Assembly: GCA_900756875.1 (NCBI GenBank)
Contig: CAAELW010000024.1
Coordinates: forward strand, 1 to 10,849
Source: Pasteurellaceae bacterium
Lineage (GTDB): Bacteria > Pseudomonadota > Gammaproteobacteria > Enterobacterales > Pasteurellaceae
Direction: 5' to 3'
Length of the DNA stretch: 10,849 nucleotides
Each line of letters begins with the position of its first letter. The first letter of the stretch is position 1. The notes under the pieces are model-generated. The model did no database searches, had not been told where the DNA came from, and worked only from the letters and a program-made list of their open reading frames with translations. Of this stretch, positions 1-7,863 are shown piece by piece. The translations under genes were made by a program, and so were the position numbers.

Positions 1-66
1 TATCGAATGTCAACACAAGCAGCACGCTGCAACTGCGGATTGTAAGCAATATCTCCTGTCAGTCCT
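1..66. other. Unidentified sequence replacing the 3' end of trpS
   Basis: This 66-bp stretch should encode the C-terminal part of TrpS on the minus strand, but none of its three minus-strand frames resembles that region. The frame that runs straight after the trpS stop hits stops. One minus-strand frame stays open across the whole segment and back into trpS, reading [20 protein letters not shown] and then VDIR to the window edge. It looks like ordinary protein, but I do not recognise the family. G+C is 31 of 66 bases, a little above the surrounding DNA. No inverted repeat, target-site duplication or transposase end is visible. It may be the end of an inserted element or a rearrangement boundary, or an assembly/contig-end artefact. 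The sequence alone does not decide. Confidence 0.5.
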
Positions 67-897
67 TCACGCTGTTTTTAAGTGGCCGTACATTTTGCCT
101 TCAAATTCTTTTTCAAGTTCAGCCACAGATTTATCGGTTACTGCAGAAAGGATATCTAATAAGTTAGACACGCCCGCTTTGTTTTTTACGTCATAACGTA
201 CAACAGGTGGTTCATCAGAGTCGGTTACCGCACGTTTAATTTTTTTCGCCACTGATTTTGGATCTTCAAGCAAAGTCACCACATTATTACGGTTATCATC
301 TGATTTAGACATTTTTTTATCAGGATCTTGCAAAGACATAATACGCGCCCCAGCTTTGCCTAAGAAGATTTCAGGAATGGTGAAAATATCACCATAAAGA
401 GCATTAAAACGAGCGGCGATATCACGGGTGATTTCTAAATGTTGTTTTTGGTCATCCCCTACCGGCACACTTTTCGCTTGGTAAAGTAAGATATCTGCTG
501 CCATTAAAACCGGATAATCAAATAAACCCACGTTAATATTTTCGGCATAACGTGCTGATTTATCTTTAAATTGAGTCATACGGCTCATTTCACCAAAATA
601 GGTGTAGCAGTTTAACACCCAGCTTAATTGAGTATGTTCTGGTACATGAGATTGTACGAAGATCGTACTTTTATTCGAATCAATGCCACAAGCCAAGTAA
701 AGAGCGAGCACATCAAGGGTGGCTTTGCGAAGTGCCACAGGATCTTGGCGTACAGTGATGGCATGTAAATCCACCACACAGAAAATACACTCATAATCTT
801 CTTGCATTTTCACCCAGTTGCGAAGTGCACCTAAATAATTCCCGATAGTTAATTCGCCGGAAGGCTGCACGCCACTGAATACAATTGGTTTTGTCAT
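67..897 (-). CDS. trpS: Tryptophan--tRNA ligase, C-terminus missing
   Basis: Class Ic aminoacyl-tRNA synthetase that activates tryptophan with ATP and charges tRNA-Trp in the cytoplasm. The nucleotide-binding HIGH-type motif is TIGN at residues 17-20. Asp135 in AADILLY matches the tryptophan-binding Asp of the family, and KMSKS is at 195-199. The start is ATG with an AAAGGAT ribosome site just upstream. The protein matches the family closely up to [10 protein letters not shown] and then stops at residue 276, whereas TrpS is normally about 334 residues. About 58 residues of the C-terminal helical domain, which contacts the tRNA anticodon and packs on the catalytic core, are absent. Restoring either other frame does not recover the expected residues, so this is not a simple frameshift. 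trpS is normally essential, so either another copy exists or the end is an artefact. The gene is divergent from hflD. Confidence 0.9.
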   Translation of the reverse strand: MTKPIVFSGVQPSGELTIGNYLGALRNWVKMQEDYECIFCVVDLHAITVRQDPVALRKATLDVLALYLACGIDSNKSTIFVQSHVPEHTQLSWVLNCYTYFGEMSRMTQFKDKSARYAENINVGLFDYPVLMAADILLYQAKSVPVGDDQKQHLEITRDIAARFNALYGDIFTIPEIFLGKAGARIMSLQDPDKKMSKSDDNRNNVVTLLEDPKSVAKKIKRAVTDSDEPPVVRYDVKNKAGVSNLLDILSAVTDKSVAELEKEFEGKMYGHLKTA

Positions 898-970
898 TGT
901 TTATCCTTTTATTCTGTAAACTGAATTGGCGCTATGATAACAAAAGATAGGGCGTTTTTTAATGATTGAG

Positions 971-999
971 TTCAAAACAATGTGTAAAAATGCTATATT
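971..999 (+). promoter_or_regulatory. Putative hflD-purB promoter
   Basis: TTCAAA (971-976) and TATATT (994-999) are separated by 17 bp. The -10 element is preceded by TGC, giving an extended -10. It lies 38 bp upstream of the preferred hflD start at 1038, in the 140-bp gap between the divergent trpS and hflD genes. Assigned by motif only. Confidence 0.5.
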
Positions 1000-1037
1000 A
1001 CGCCAAAAATTTCTGTAGCTCACAATTTATAATCTCA

Positions 1038-3045
<2,008 letters not shown>

Positions 3046-3053
3046 GAAACAAA

Positions 3054-3073
3054 AGGGCATCTTTTCATGCCCT
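3054..3073 (-). terminator. Hairpin downstream of the PACE gene
   Basis: A 7-bp perfect inverted repeat, AGGGCAT / ATGCCCT, with a 6-nt loop. On the minus strand it is followed by TTTGTTT, whereas the plus strand carries A residues after it, so it suits transcripts arriving from the minus-strand gene at 3146-3574. Confidence 0.55.
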
Positions 3074-3081
3074 AAAAAATC

Positions 3082-3123
3082 AAAGTGAGGTTAAAACATC
3101 TTAGATTTTGACCGCACTTTTTT
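3082..3123 (+). terminator. purB terminator built from a decayed USS pair
   Basis: The arms AAAGTGAGGTTAAAA (3082-3096) and TTTTGACCGCACTTT (3106-3120) pair at 13 of 15 positions and are followed by a T run. The right arm is a perfect uptake signal with its A/T-rich flank. The left arm has lost the core by a C-to-A change. The structure ends purB transcripts and may also act on the minus strand. Confidence 0.7.
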
Positions 3124-3145
3124 ATTTATTCTCTTACCTATTGCA

Positions 3146-3574
3146 TTATTCTCGCTTAATAAATAGCAATCGTGCGTGATCATACACCCAATTAAAAATA
3201 AAGGTATAAATGGTGATCATCACCGTTAAACTGAAATCCATCATAAAAGCCGTGATCCAATCTACTTTTAAAAAGTAAGCAATGATCGGTACAGTGAAAA
3301 TAAGCAAACCGCCCTCAAATGAAATGGCATGTAAAGTACGGAATATGACACCTCGCTTTTCTCGTGGCCCGGTAAACACTTTATCGGTAAACACTTTATC
3401 AAGGAAATAATTAAAGATGAGGTTCCAGAGCATGGCTGTTAGGGAAACCAGCACCATGGAACCAAATAGAATAGACACACTTTCTTCTGTAAAGAAATAC
3501 AAAGCGAAAACGGAAAGCAACACAACCGTGGTTTCAAACAAGATTGCGTGAAAAAGTCGCTCAAGAAAAGTCAT
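3146..3574 (-). CDS. PACE-family multidrug efflux transporter (BTP domains)
   Basis: Small inner-membrane protein, 142 residues, with four hydrophobic helices at about 9-28, 34-57, 81-102 and 108-133. It has two tandem bacterial transmembrane pair domains. Motifs are ERLFHAILFE (acidic Glu14 in helix 1, equivalent to the functionally important Glu15 of AceI), WNLIFNYFLDKVF at the end of helix 2, RTLHAISFEGG at the start of helix 3, and FNWVYD at the end of helix 4. Known members such as AceI of Acinetobacter export chlorhexidine and related biocides by proton exchange, with polyamines proposed as natural substrates; the substrate here is unknown. The loop after helix 2 carries a perfect 5-residue duplication. 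The ATG follows AAAGGATG and lies 20 bp after the potD terminator arm, so expression may come from potD readthrough. Confidence 0.85.
   Translation of the reverse strand: MTFLERLFHAILFETTVVLLSVFALYFFTEESVSILFGSMVLVSLTAMLWNLIFNYFLDKVFTDKVFTGPREKRGVIFRTLHAISFEGGLLIFTVPIIAYFLKVDWITAFMMDFSLTVMITIYTFIFNWVYDHARLLFIKRE
3371..3400. repeat. 15-bp perfect tandem duplication in the PACE gene
   Basis: The unit GGTAAACACTTTATC occurs twice head to tail with no mismatch (3371-3385 and 3386-3400). Translated on the minus strand it gives DKVFT twice, at residues 59-68, in the cytoplasm-side loop between helices 2 and 3. The frame is kept. Confidence 0.95.
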
Positions 3575-3593
3575 TTGTCATCCTTTACAAAGA

Positions 3594-3622
3594 AAAAGTG
3601 CGGTCAAATTCACCGCACTTTT
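3594..3622 (-). terminator. potD terminator formed by an inverted USS pair
   Basis: Perfect 11-bp arms AAAAGTGCGGT (3594-3604) and ACCGCACTTTT (3612-3622) around a 7-nt loop. Both arms contain the complete uptake core. On the minus strand the hairpin ends in a T run, placing it correctly for potD, whose stop is 13 bp away. Confidence 0.85.
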
Positions 3623-3635
3623 CATCAATATTTGA

Positions 3636-4691
3636 TTAATTAGTTTTTAATTTATTCCAATATTTTTCGTAAATATCCACTGCTTCACCCACATCGCCTT
3701 GCATAATGCCTTTTTCAATATTTTCAGCTGATGGGAACAAGGTTGGGTTATTCGCCATTTCTGGTGAAAGTAACGCTTTCACGCCTTCATTTGGCATAGA
3801 GAAACCCATTTTTTCAACGACTAATTTTGCATTTTCAGGGCGAAGTAAGAAGTCGATAAATTTATAAGCTCCTTCAACATTGTTCGCACCTTTTGGTATC
3901 GCGTAGTTATCCATCCAGAAAATCGCACCTTCTTTTGGATACACAAATTGGATACTTGGATTTTCTTTGTGCGCTAAATAAGCCGAACCATTCCATAACA
4001 TCCCGATAGATGCCTCACCTTGTACAAATGGTACTTCTGGCGAGTCAGAGTTAAAGGTCACTACATTTGGTAACAATTTCACTAAGCGCTCATAAGCCGC
4101 TTTAATGTCTTCTTCATTTGTGGTGTTTGGTGATTTGCCATCTAAAAGTAATGCAATGTGGAACACTTCACGCGCATCACTGGTTAATAATACCTTACCT
4201 TTAAATTCTGGATTCCATAAATCAGCCCAACTCGTAATTTTGTTTGGGTCAATATCATCCGCATTCACACCGATACCGGTTAAGCCATAAACATAAGGCA
4301 GAGAATATTTGTTATTTGGGTCAAATTCCTTGTTTAATAAGTTTGCTGGAATTTGTTTAAAATTATTTAATTTGCTGTGATCAAGCTCTTGTAACATGCT
4401 TTCTTTCGACATTTTATTGACGTAATAGCTTGATGGGAAAACTAAATCATAACCACTTCCTGTGCTAGAGGTCAGCTTCAATTTAGCATACATTTCTTCA
4501 TTACTTTCAAACGTAGAATAAATCACTTCAATGCCGGTTTCTTTGGTAAATTCCGCAACCAAATTAGATGGCACATAGTCAGTCCAGTTATAAACATACA
4601 ATTTTTCAGCAGCAAGAGCAGCAGAAGTTGCAGCAAATGCAACGGCAGAAAGACAAAGTGATTTGATGTATTGAACAGCATTTTTTTTCAA
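3636..4691 (-). CDS. potD: Spermidine/putrescine-binding periplasmic protein
   Basis: Solute-binding protein of a polyamine ABC importer, 351 residues. The N-terminus is a signal peptide: basic MKK, a hydrophobic stretch and an AALA-A cleavage region near residues 25-28. The mature protein starts [13 protein letters not shown]. Trp36, Glu175 (in [10 protein letters not shown]) and Trp259/Asp261 (in [10 protein letters not shown]) line up with the E. coli PotD polyamine-binding residues Trp34, Glu171, Trp255 and Asp257. The start is TTG at 4691, eight bases after a strong GAGGAGG. No in-frame ATG occurs before residue 67, so TTG is the only sensible start. There are no potABC genes beside it, so this is an orphan binding protein that must borrow a permease. 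It is divergent from the puuB-like gene. H. influenzae also has a second, unlinked potD, as I recall. Confidence 0.93.
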   Translation of the reverse strand: MKKNAVQYIKSLCLSAVAFAATSAALAAEKLYVYNWTDYVPSNLVAEFTKETGIEVIYSTFESNEEMYAKLKLTSSTGSGYDLVFPSSYYVNKMSKESMLQELDHSKLNNFKQIPANLLNKEFDPNNKYSLPYVYGLTGIGVNADDIDPNKITSWADLWNPEFKGKVLLTSDAREVFHIALLLDGKSPNTTNEEDIKAAYERLVKLLPNVVTFNSDSPEVPFVQGEASIGMLWNGSAYLAHKENPSIQFVYPKEGAIFWMDNYAIPKGANNVEGAYKFIDFLLRPENAKLVVEKMGFSMPNEGVKALLSPEMANNPTLFPSAENIEKGIMQGDVGEAVDIYEKYWNKLKTN

Positions 4692-4727
4692 TTTATTGAC
4701 CTCCTCAGGACAATCAAAATAAACCTT

Positions 4728-4743
4728 AAGTAATCGTTTACTT
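4728..4743. promoter_or_regulatory. LacI/GalR-like operator palindrome in the potD leader
   Basis: A perfect 16-bp palindrome apart from its centre: AAGTAA-TCGT-TTACTT. The inner GTAAnCGnTTAC equals the core of the GalR/GalS operator, and the central CG is typical of LacI-family sites. It lies about 16 bp downstream of the proposed potD -10 element, a position suited to repression. The cognate regulator is not in the window. Confidence 0.45.
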
Positions 4744-4758
4744 GTATAAACTTGGGGG

Positions 4759-4764
4759 AGTATA
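4759..4764 (-). promoter_or_regulatory. Putative potD promoter (-10)
   Basis: On the minus strand TATACT is preceded by TGC, an extended -10, 68 bp upstream of the TTG start. The matching -35 region (around 4782-4788) is poor and overlaps the -35 of the divergent puuB promoter. Confidence 0.45.
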
Positions 4765-4784
4765 GCACCTTTTTAGCAAAAGGT

Positions 4785-4812
4785 TTGACATATTTTCCCA
4801 TCAGGGTAAGAT
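4785..4812 (+). promoter_or_regulatory. Putative puuB promoter
   Basis: A consensus TTGACA (4785-4790) is followed after 16 bp by TAAGAT (4807-4812). The start codon is 42 bp further on. The ribosome site before ATG 4855 is weak (TTAGGC only). Confidence 0.5.
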
Positions 4813-4854
4813 TCCCTCAATTTCAATTTTATGTTAATTAATTAGGCATCAATC

Positions 4855-6150
4855 ATGCTCGAATTCGCTCATCAAGAACATATCAAATCTTATTATTTCG
4901 ACAGTCGAAACCAAACCTTCGAATTGCCGCCTCTCACTCAGCAAGAAGAATCGGATGTTTGTGTTATTGGTGCGGGTTTCTTCGGTTTATCAGCCGCCCT
5001 TGAATTAGCAGAAAAAGGCAAGAAAGTCATTGTATTAGAAGGCGCAAGAGTAGGATTTGGCGCATCCGGCAGAAGTGGCGGTCAAGCTATCAATGGTTTT
5101 GAAGAAGGCATTGATGAATATATTGCTCAAGTGGGCTTTGATAAAGCGAAAAAACTTTGGGATATGTCGCTAGAAGCCATTGATATTATTGATGAACGCA
5201 TTGCGAAATATGGCATTCAATGTGATTGGAAAAAAGGCTATGCCACATTGGCGTTAAATGAACGTCGTATGGACGATCTCATTGAAATGGAAAAAGCCAG
5301 CCACGCGACTTTTGGCTATGACAAGATGCAACTTTGGGATAAAGCCAAACTTAAACAACATTTAGGCAGTGATATTTATGTGGGCGGTTTATACGATAGC
5401 AATTCAGGCCACTTACACCCATTAAACTATTGCTTAGGCTTAGCAAAAGCCTGCTTAGATTTAGGCGTGCAGATTTACGAACAATCCCCAGCTGTGGATT
5501 TAGTGGAAAAATCAGGCTGCATTGAAGTGAAAACCGATAAAAGTGCGGTCATTTCTCAGGATGTTATTTTAGCGACCAACGCTTATATTGATGCACTACC
5601 AAAATCTATTCATCATGGTATTAATCGAAAAATCTTACCGGTCGAGAGCTTTATTATTGCGACTGAACCCTTAGATCAAGCTACAGCGGATTCGGTTATC
5701 AATAATGGCATGTCTGTTTGTGATAACAATATTTTGCTCGATTATTATCGTTTGAGTGCGGATAACCGTTTGTTATTTGGTAGTGACTCAAGCTCAGAAA
5801 AAGATATGGTGCAAATTATGCGTGGCAATATGTTGCATGTTTTCCCACAGTTAGAAAATGTCAAAATTGACTATGGCTGGGCAGGGCCGATTGATATGAC
5901 ACTGAATGCAAGCCCGCATTTTGGTCGTATCTCACCGCATATTTACTTTGCACAAGGTTACTCTGGGCATGGCGTCGCACTAACAGGGCTTGCGGGACGC
6001 ATTATTGCTGAAGCGATTTTAGGCAATGACGAACGTTTGAGAATTTTTGAAGAATTAAAAGTCCCATCGTTTTACGGTGGAAAATATCTTAAAAACTTAG
6101 CCACCAAGATCGGCGTACTCTATTACAAATTCCTCGATCGTTATCGTTAA
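4855..6150 (+). CDS. puuB: FAD-dependent amine oxidoreductase, gamma-glutamylputrescine oxidase-like
   Basis: DAO-family flavoprotein, 431 residues, resembling E. coli PuuB (formerly OrdL, 426 residues), which oxidises gamma-glutamylputrescine in putrescine breakdown. The ADP-binding Rossmann fold is at residues 34-62, with GAGFFG at 39-44 and the ribose-binding Glu62. GFGASGRSGGQ (67-77) is the flavin-contact segment shared with PuuB. NILLDYYRLSADNRLLFG and the C-terminal YFAQGYSGHGVALTGLAGR also match PuuB. No signal peptide is seen, so it is cytoplasmic. None of puuA, puuC or puuD is nearby, so the substrate could be a free polyamine or another secondary amine; the symbol means family resemblance only. 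The divergent potD supports a polyamine role. One uptake signal lies inside the gene at 5541-5549. Confidence 0.82.
   Translation: MLEFAHQEHIKSYYFDSRNQTFELPPLTQQEESDVCVIGAGFFGLSAALELAEKGKKVIVLEGARVGFGASGRSGGQAINGFEEGIDEYIAQVGFDKAKKLWDMSLEAIDIIDERIAKYGIQCDWKKGYATLALNERRMDDLIEMEKASHATFGYDKMQLWDKAKLKQHLGSDIYVGGLYDSNSGHLHPLNYCLGLAKACLDLGVQIYEQSPAVDLVEKSGCIEVKTDKSAVISQDVILATNAYIDALPKSIHHGINRKILPVESFIIATEPLDQATADSVINNGMSVCDNNILLDYYRLSADNRLLFGSDSSSEKDMVQIMRGNMLHVFPQLENVKIDYGWAGPIDMTLNASPHFGRISPHIYFAQGYSGHGVALTGLAGRIIAEAILGNDERLRIFEELKVPSFYGGKYLKNLATKIGVLYYKFLDRYR
5541..5549 (+). other. DNA uptake signal sequence inside puuB
   Basis: A perfect Haemophilus-type core AAGTGCGGT followed by C-A-T-T-T, encoding part of DKSAVIS. 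It is a single copy without an inverted partner, so not a terminator. Confidence 0.85.
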
Positions 6151-6160
6151 TTAAAAAACA

Positions 6161-6185
6161 AAAGGCGTGTATCAAACACGCCTTT
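6161..6185. terminator. Bidirectional terminator between puuB and asnC
   Basis: A perfect 10-bp inverted repeat, AAAGGCGTGT / ACACGCCTTT, with a 5-nt loop, lying between two convergent genes. The minus strand has the stronger T run (TTTTGTTTTTT). The plus strand has CCTTTATTGTTT. Confidence 0.85.
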
Positions 6186-6200
6186 ATTGTTTCGATAACA

Positions 6201-6653
6201 TTAAGGTTTAATGTCTCGTAAAATAGGATTTTGCATGGAAATCAAGGTTTCCGTCGATTGAATTTCATCAATTAGCTGAATTTTAGTCGCCAGCACGGAA
6301 TGTAATTCAGCAATCGTATGTGTCATCACTTTAATAAAAATCGAATAGTTACCCGTGGTATAATAGGCTTCCACCACTTCATCAAAGGTGTCTAGCTTTT
6401 TAATCACTTTTTCATAATCTTTTGCACTTTTCAAAATAATGCCAATAAAGCAACACACATCGTAACCCAACTTACGCTCATCAATAATCGCTTTTGTCCC
6501 TTCAATCAGGCCAGACTGACGCATTTTCTCTACACGAACATGAATTGTACCCGGGCTTACGCCAAAGTTTTTGGCCATTTCTGCATAAGGTGTACGAGCA
6601 TCTTTAGTCAGTACACGGAGAATTTGGCGATCAAGTGTATCGATATTGTTCAT
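6201..6653 (-). CDS. asnC: Asparagine-responsive transcriptional regulator AsnC
   Basis: Lrp/AsnC-family DNA-binding protein of 150 residues (E. coli AsnC is 152). The N-terminal winged helix-turn-helix covers about residues 5-55, with a recognition helix around SPGTIHVRVEKM. The C-terminal RAM domain, residues about 66-140, forms the oligomer and ligand pocket, and YYTTGNYS at 97-104 lies where the effector binds. In E. coli AsnC activates asnA when asparagine is scarce and represses its own gene. The divergent asnA next door makes the specific name, rather than generic Lrp-like, secure. The ATG is preceded by AAGGAG. Confidence 0.93.
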   Translation of the reverse strand: MNNIDTLDRQILRVLTKDARTPYAEMAKNFGVSPGTIHVRVEKMRQSGLIEGTKAIIDERKLGYDVCCFIGIILKSAKDYEKVIKKLDTFDEVVEAYYTTGNYSIFIKVMTHTIAELHSVLATKIQLIDEIQSTETLISMQNPILRDIKP

Positions 6654-6700
6654 AAAACACTCCTTATTAGATCTTTTTCAAAATATCTTATTTATTTTTG

Positions 6701-6729
6701 ATAATATTCAACATTTAAAACAATGTAAA
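6701..6729 (-). promoter_or_regulatory. Putative asnC promoter
   Basis: On the minus strand TTTACA (6724-6729) and TATTAT (6701-6706) are separated by exactly 17 bp, 48 bp upstream of the asnC start. Confidence 0.6.
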
Positions 6730-6748
6730 GAAATTACTTGAAAAAAAT

Positions 6749-6770
6749 TGCATTTTTATTGAATAATGCA
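6749..6770. promoter_or_regulatory. Candidate AsnC operator in the asnC-asnA gap
   Basis: A 22-bp imperfect palindrome beginning TGCATT and ending AATGCA, with 8 of 11 base pairs symmetric and an A/T-rich centre, as Lrp/AsnC sites often are. It is 39 bp before the asnA start, and candidate asnA promoter elements (TTGAAA at 6738, AATAAT at 6762) overlap it. I could not settle on a single asnA promoter. Confidence 0.4.
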
Positions 6771-6809
6771 TAACAAATCTTACCAGTTATTATAAAAAGA
6801 AGGATAAAT

Positions 6810-7802
6810 ATGAAAAAGACGTTTATTTTACAACAACAAGAAATCAGCTTTGTGAAGAACACCTTTACTCAAAACTTGATTGAACAACTTGGCATTATCG
6901 AAGTACAAGGTCCAATCCTTAGTGAAGTTGGCAACGGTATGCAAGATAACTTATCAGGCATTGAGAAAGCTGTTCAAGTAAACGTGAAATGTATCCCAAA
7001 CGCCGTTTATGAAGTCGTTCACTCATTGGCTAAATGGAAACGCCATACTCTCGCACGTTTCCACTTTAAAGAAGGTGAAGGCTTATTTGTTCATATGAAA
7101 GCATTACGTCCAGATGAAGATTCATTGGATCAAACTCACTCTGTTTATGTGGACCAATGGGACTGGGAAAAAGTGATTCCTGAAGGTCGTCGTAACTTTG
7201 CTTATTTAAAAGAAACTGTACGCTCTATCTATCGTGCAATCCGTTTAACTGAATTAGCCGTAGAAGCTCGCTTTGACATCCCATCAAGCTTACCAAAAGA
7301 AATCACCTTCGTTCACAGTGAAGATTTAGTAAAACGCTACCCCGATCTTTCAAGCAAAGAGCGTGAAAACGCCATTTGTAAAGAATATGGTGCCGTGTTC
7401 TTAATTGGTATCGGTGGCAAATTATCAGACGGTAAACCACATGATGGTCGTGCACCAGACTACGATGACTGGACAACTGAATCAGAAAACGGCTACAAAG
7501 GTTTAAACGGCGATATTTTGGTATGGAACGCTGAGTTAGGTAAAGCGTTTGAACTTTCTTCAATGGGTATTCGTGTGGATGAATCTGCATTACGTTTACA
7601 AGTTGGTTTAACCGGTGATGAAGATCGCTTAAAAATGGATTGGCACCAAGATTTATTAAACGGCAAATTACCTCTCACTATCGGTGGTGGTATCGGTCAA
7701 TCTCGTATGGCAATGCTTTTACTTCACAAAAAACACATCGGTGAAGTGCAATCAAGCGTATGGCCAAAAGAAATGTTAGAACAATATCAACATATTCTTT
7801 AA
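6810..7802 (+). CDS. asnA: Aspartate--ammonia ligase (asparagine synthetase A)
   Basis: Ammonia-dependent asparagine synthetase that converts aspartate, ammonia and ATP to asparagine, AMP and pyrophosphate in the cytoplasm. At 330 residues it has the same length as E. coli AsnA. The fold is that of class II aminoacyl-tRNA synthetases. Asp46 ([10 protein letters not shown]), Arg100 (HMKALR) and Gln116 (VDQWDWE) match the known active-site residues. The C-terminal motif 3 is GGGIGQSR with Arg299. The ATG follows AGAAGGAT. It is divergent from asnC, which presumably activates it when asparagine is low. A perfect USS-pair terminator closes the gene. Confidence 0.98.
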   Translation: MKKTFILQQQEISFVKNTFTQNLIEQLGIIEVQGPILSEVGNGMQDNLSGIEKAVQVNVKCIPNAVYEVVHSLAKWKRHTLARFHFKEGEGLFVHMKALRPDEDSLDQTHSVYVDQWDWEKVIPEGRRNFAYLKETVRSIYRAIRLTELAVEARFDIPSSLPKEITFVHSEDLVKRYPDLSSKERENAICKEYGAVFLIGIGGKLSDGKPHDGRAPDYDDWTTESENGYKGLNGDILVWNAELGKAFELSSMGIRVDESALRLQVGLTGDEDRLKMDWHQDLLNGKLPLTIGGGIGQSRMAMLLLHKKHIGEVQSSVWPKEMLEQYQHIL

Positions 7803-7817
7803 TCGAAAGAGAAAATA

Positions 7818-7847
7818 AAAAGTGCGGTGAAATTTCACCGCACTTTT
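7818..7847. terminator. Bidirectional terminator from a perfect USS palindrome
   Basis: A perfect 30-bp palindrome with arms AAAAGTGCGGTGAAA and TTTCACCGCACTTTT, each holding a complete uptake core. It is followed by TTGTTTTT on the plus strand and A/T-rich DNA on the other. It lies between the convergent asnA and DUF218 genes. Confidence 0.9.
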
Positions 7848-7863
7848 GTTTTTAGGAAATTAA

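Noticed and set aside
1..69. Simple frameshift explaining the short trpS
   Set aside because: All three minus-strand frames downstream of the stop were read and none gives the expected C-terminal TrpS residues.
966..1037. Upstream extension of hflD to a TTG start
   Set aside because: The extra 24 residues are not family-like, overlap the best promoter candidate, and the conserved HflD start MKNYNDMAL begins at 1038.
3054..3073. GGGCAT hairpin as the purB terminator
   Set aside because: On the plus strand it is followed by A residues, not T. The USS-derived hairpin at 3082-3123 fits purB better.
4105..4290. Plus-strand 61-residue open frame within potD
   Set aside because: It is antisense to the well-conserved potD and is not supported by any motif.
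4640..4691. Lipoprotein signal in PotD
   Set aside because: Cys13 lies within the hydrophobic stretch without a proper lipobox, and an AXA-type cleavage site follows, so ordinary signal peptidase I processing is more likely.
7303..7678. Two minus-strand open frames within asnA
   Set aside because: Both lie antisense to highly conserved asnA and their products are low-complexity, basic or unrelated to any family.
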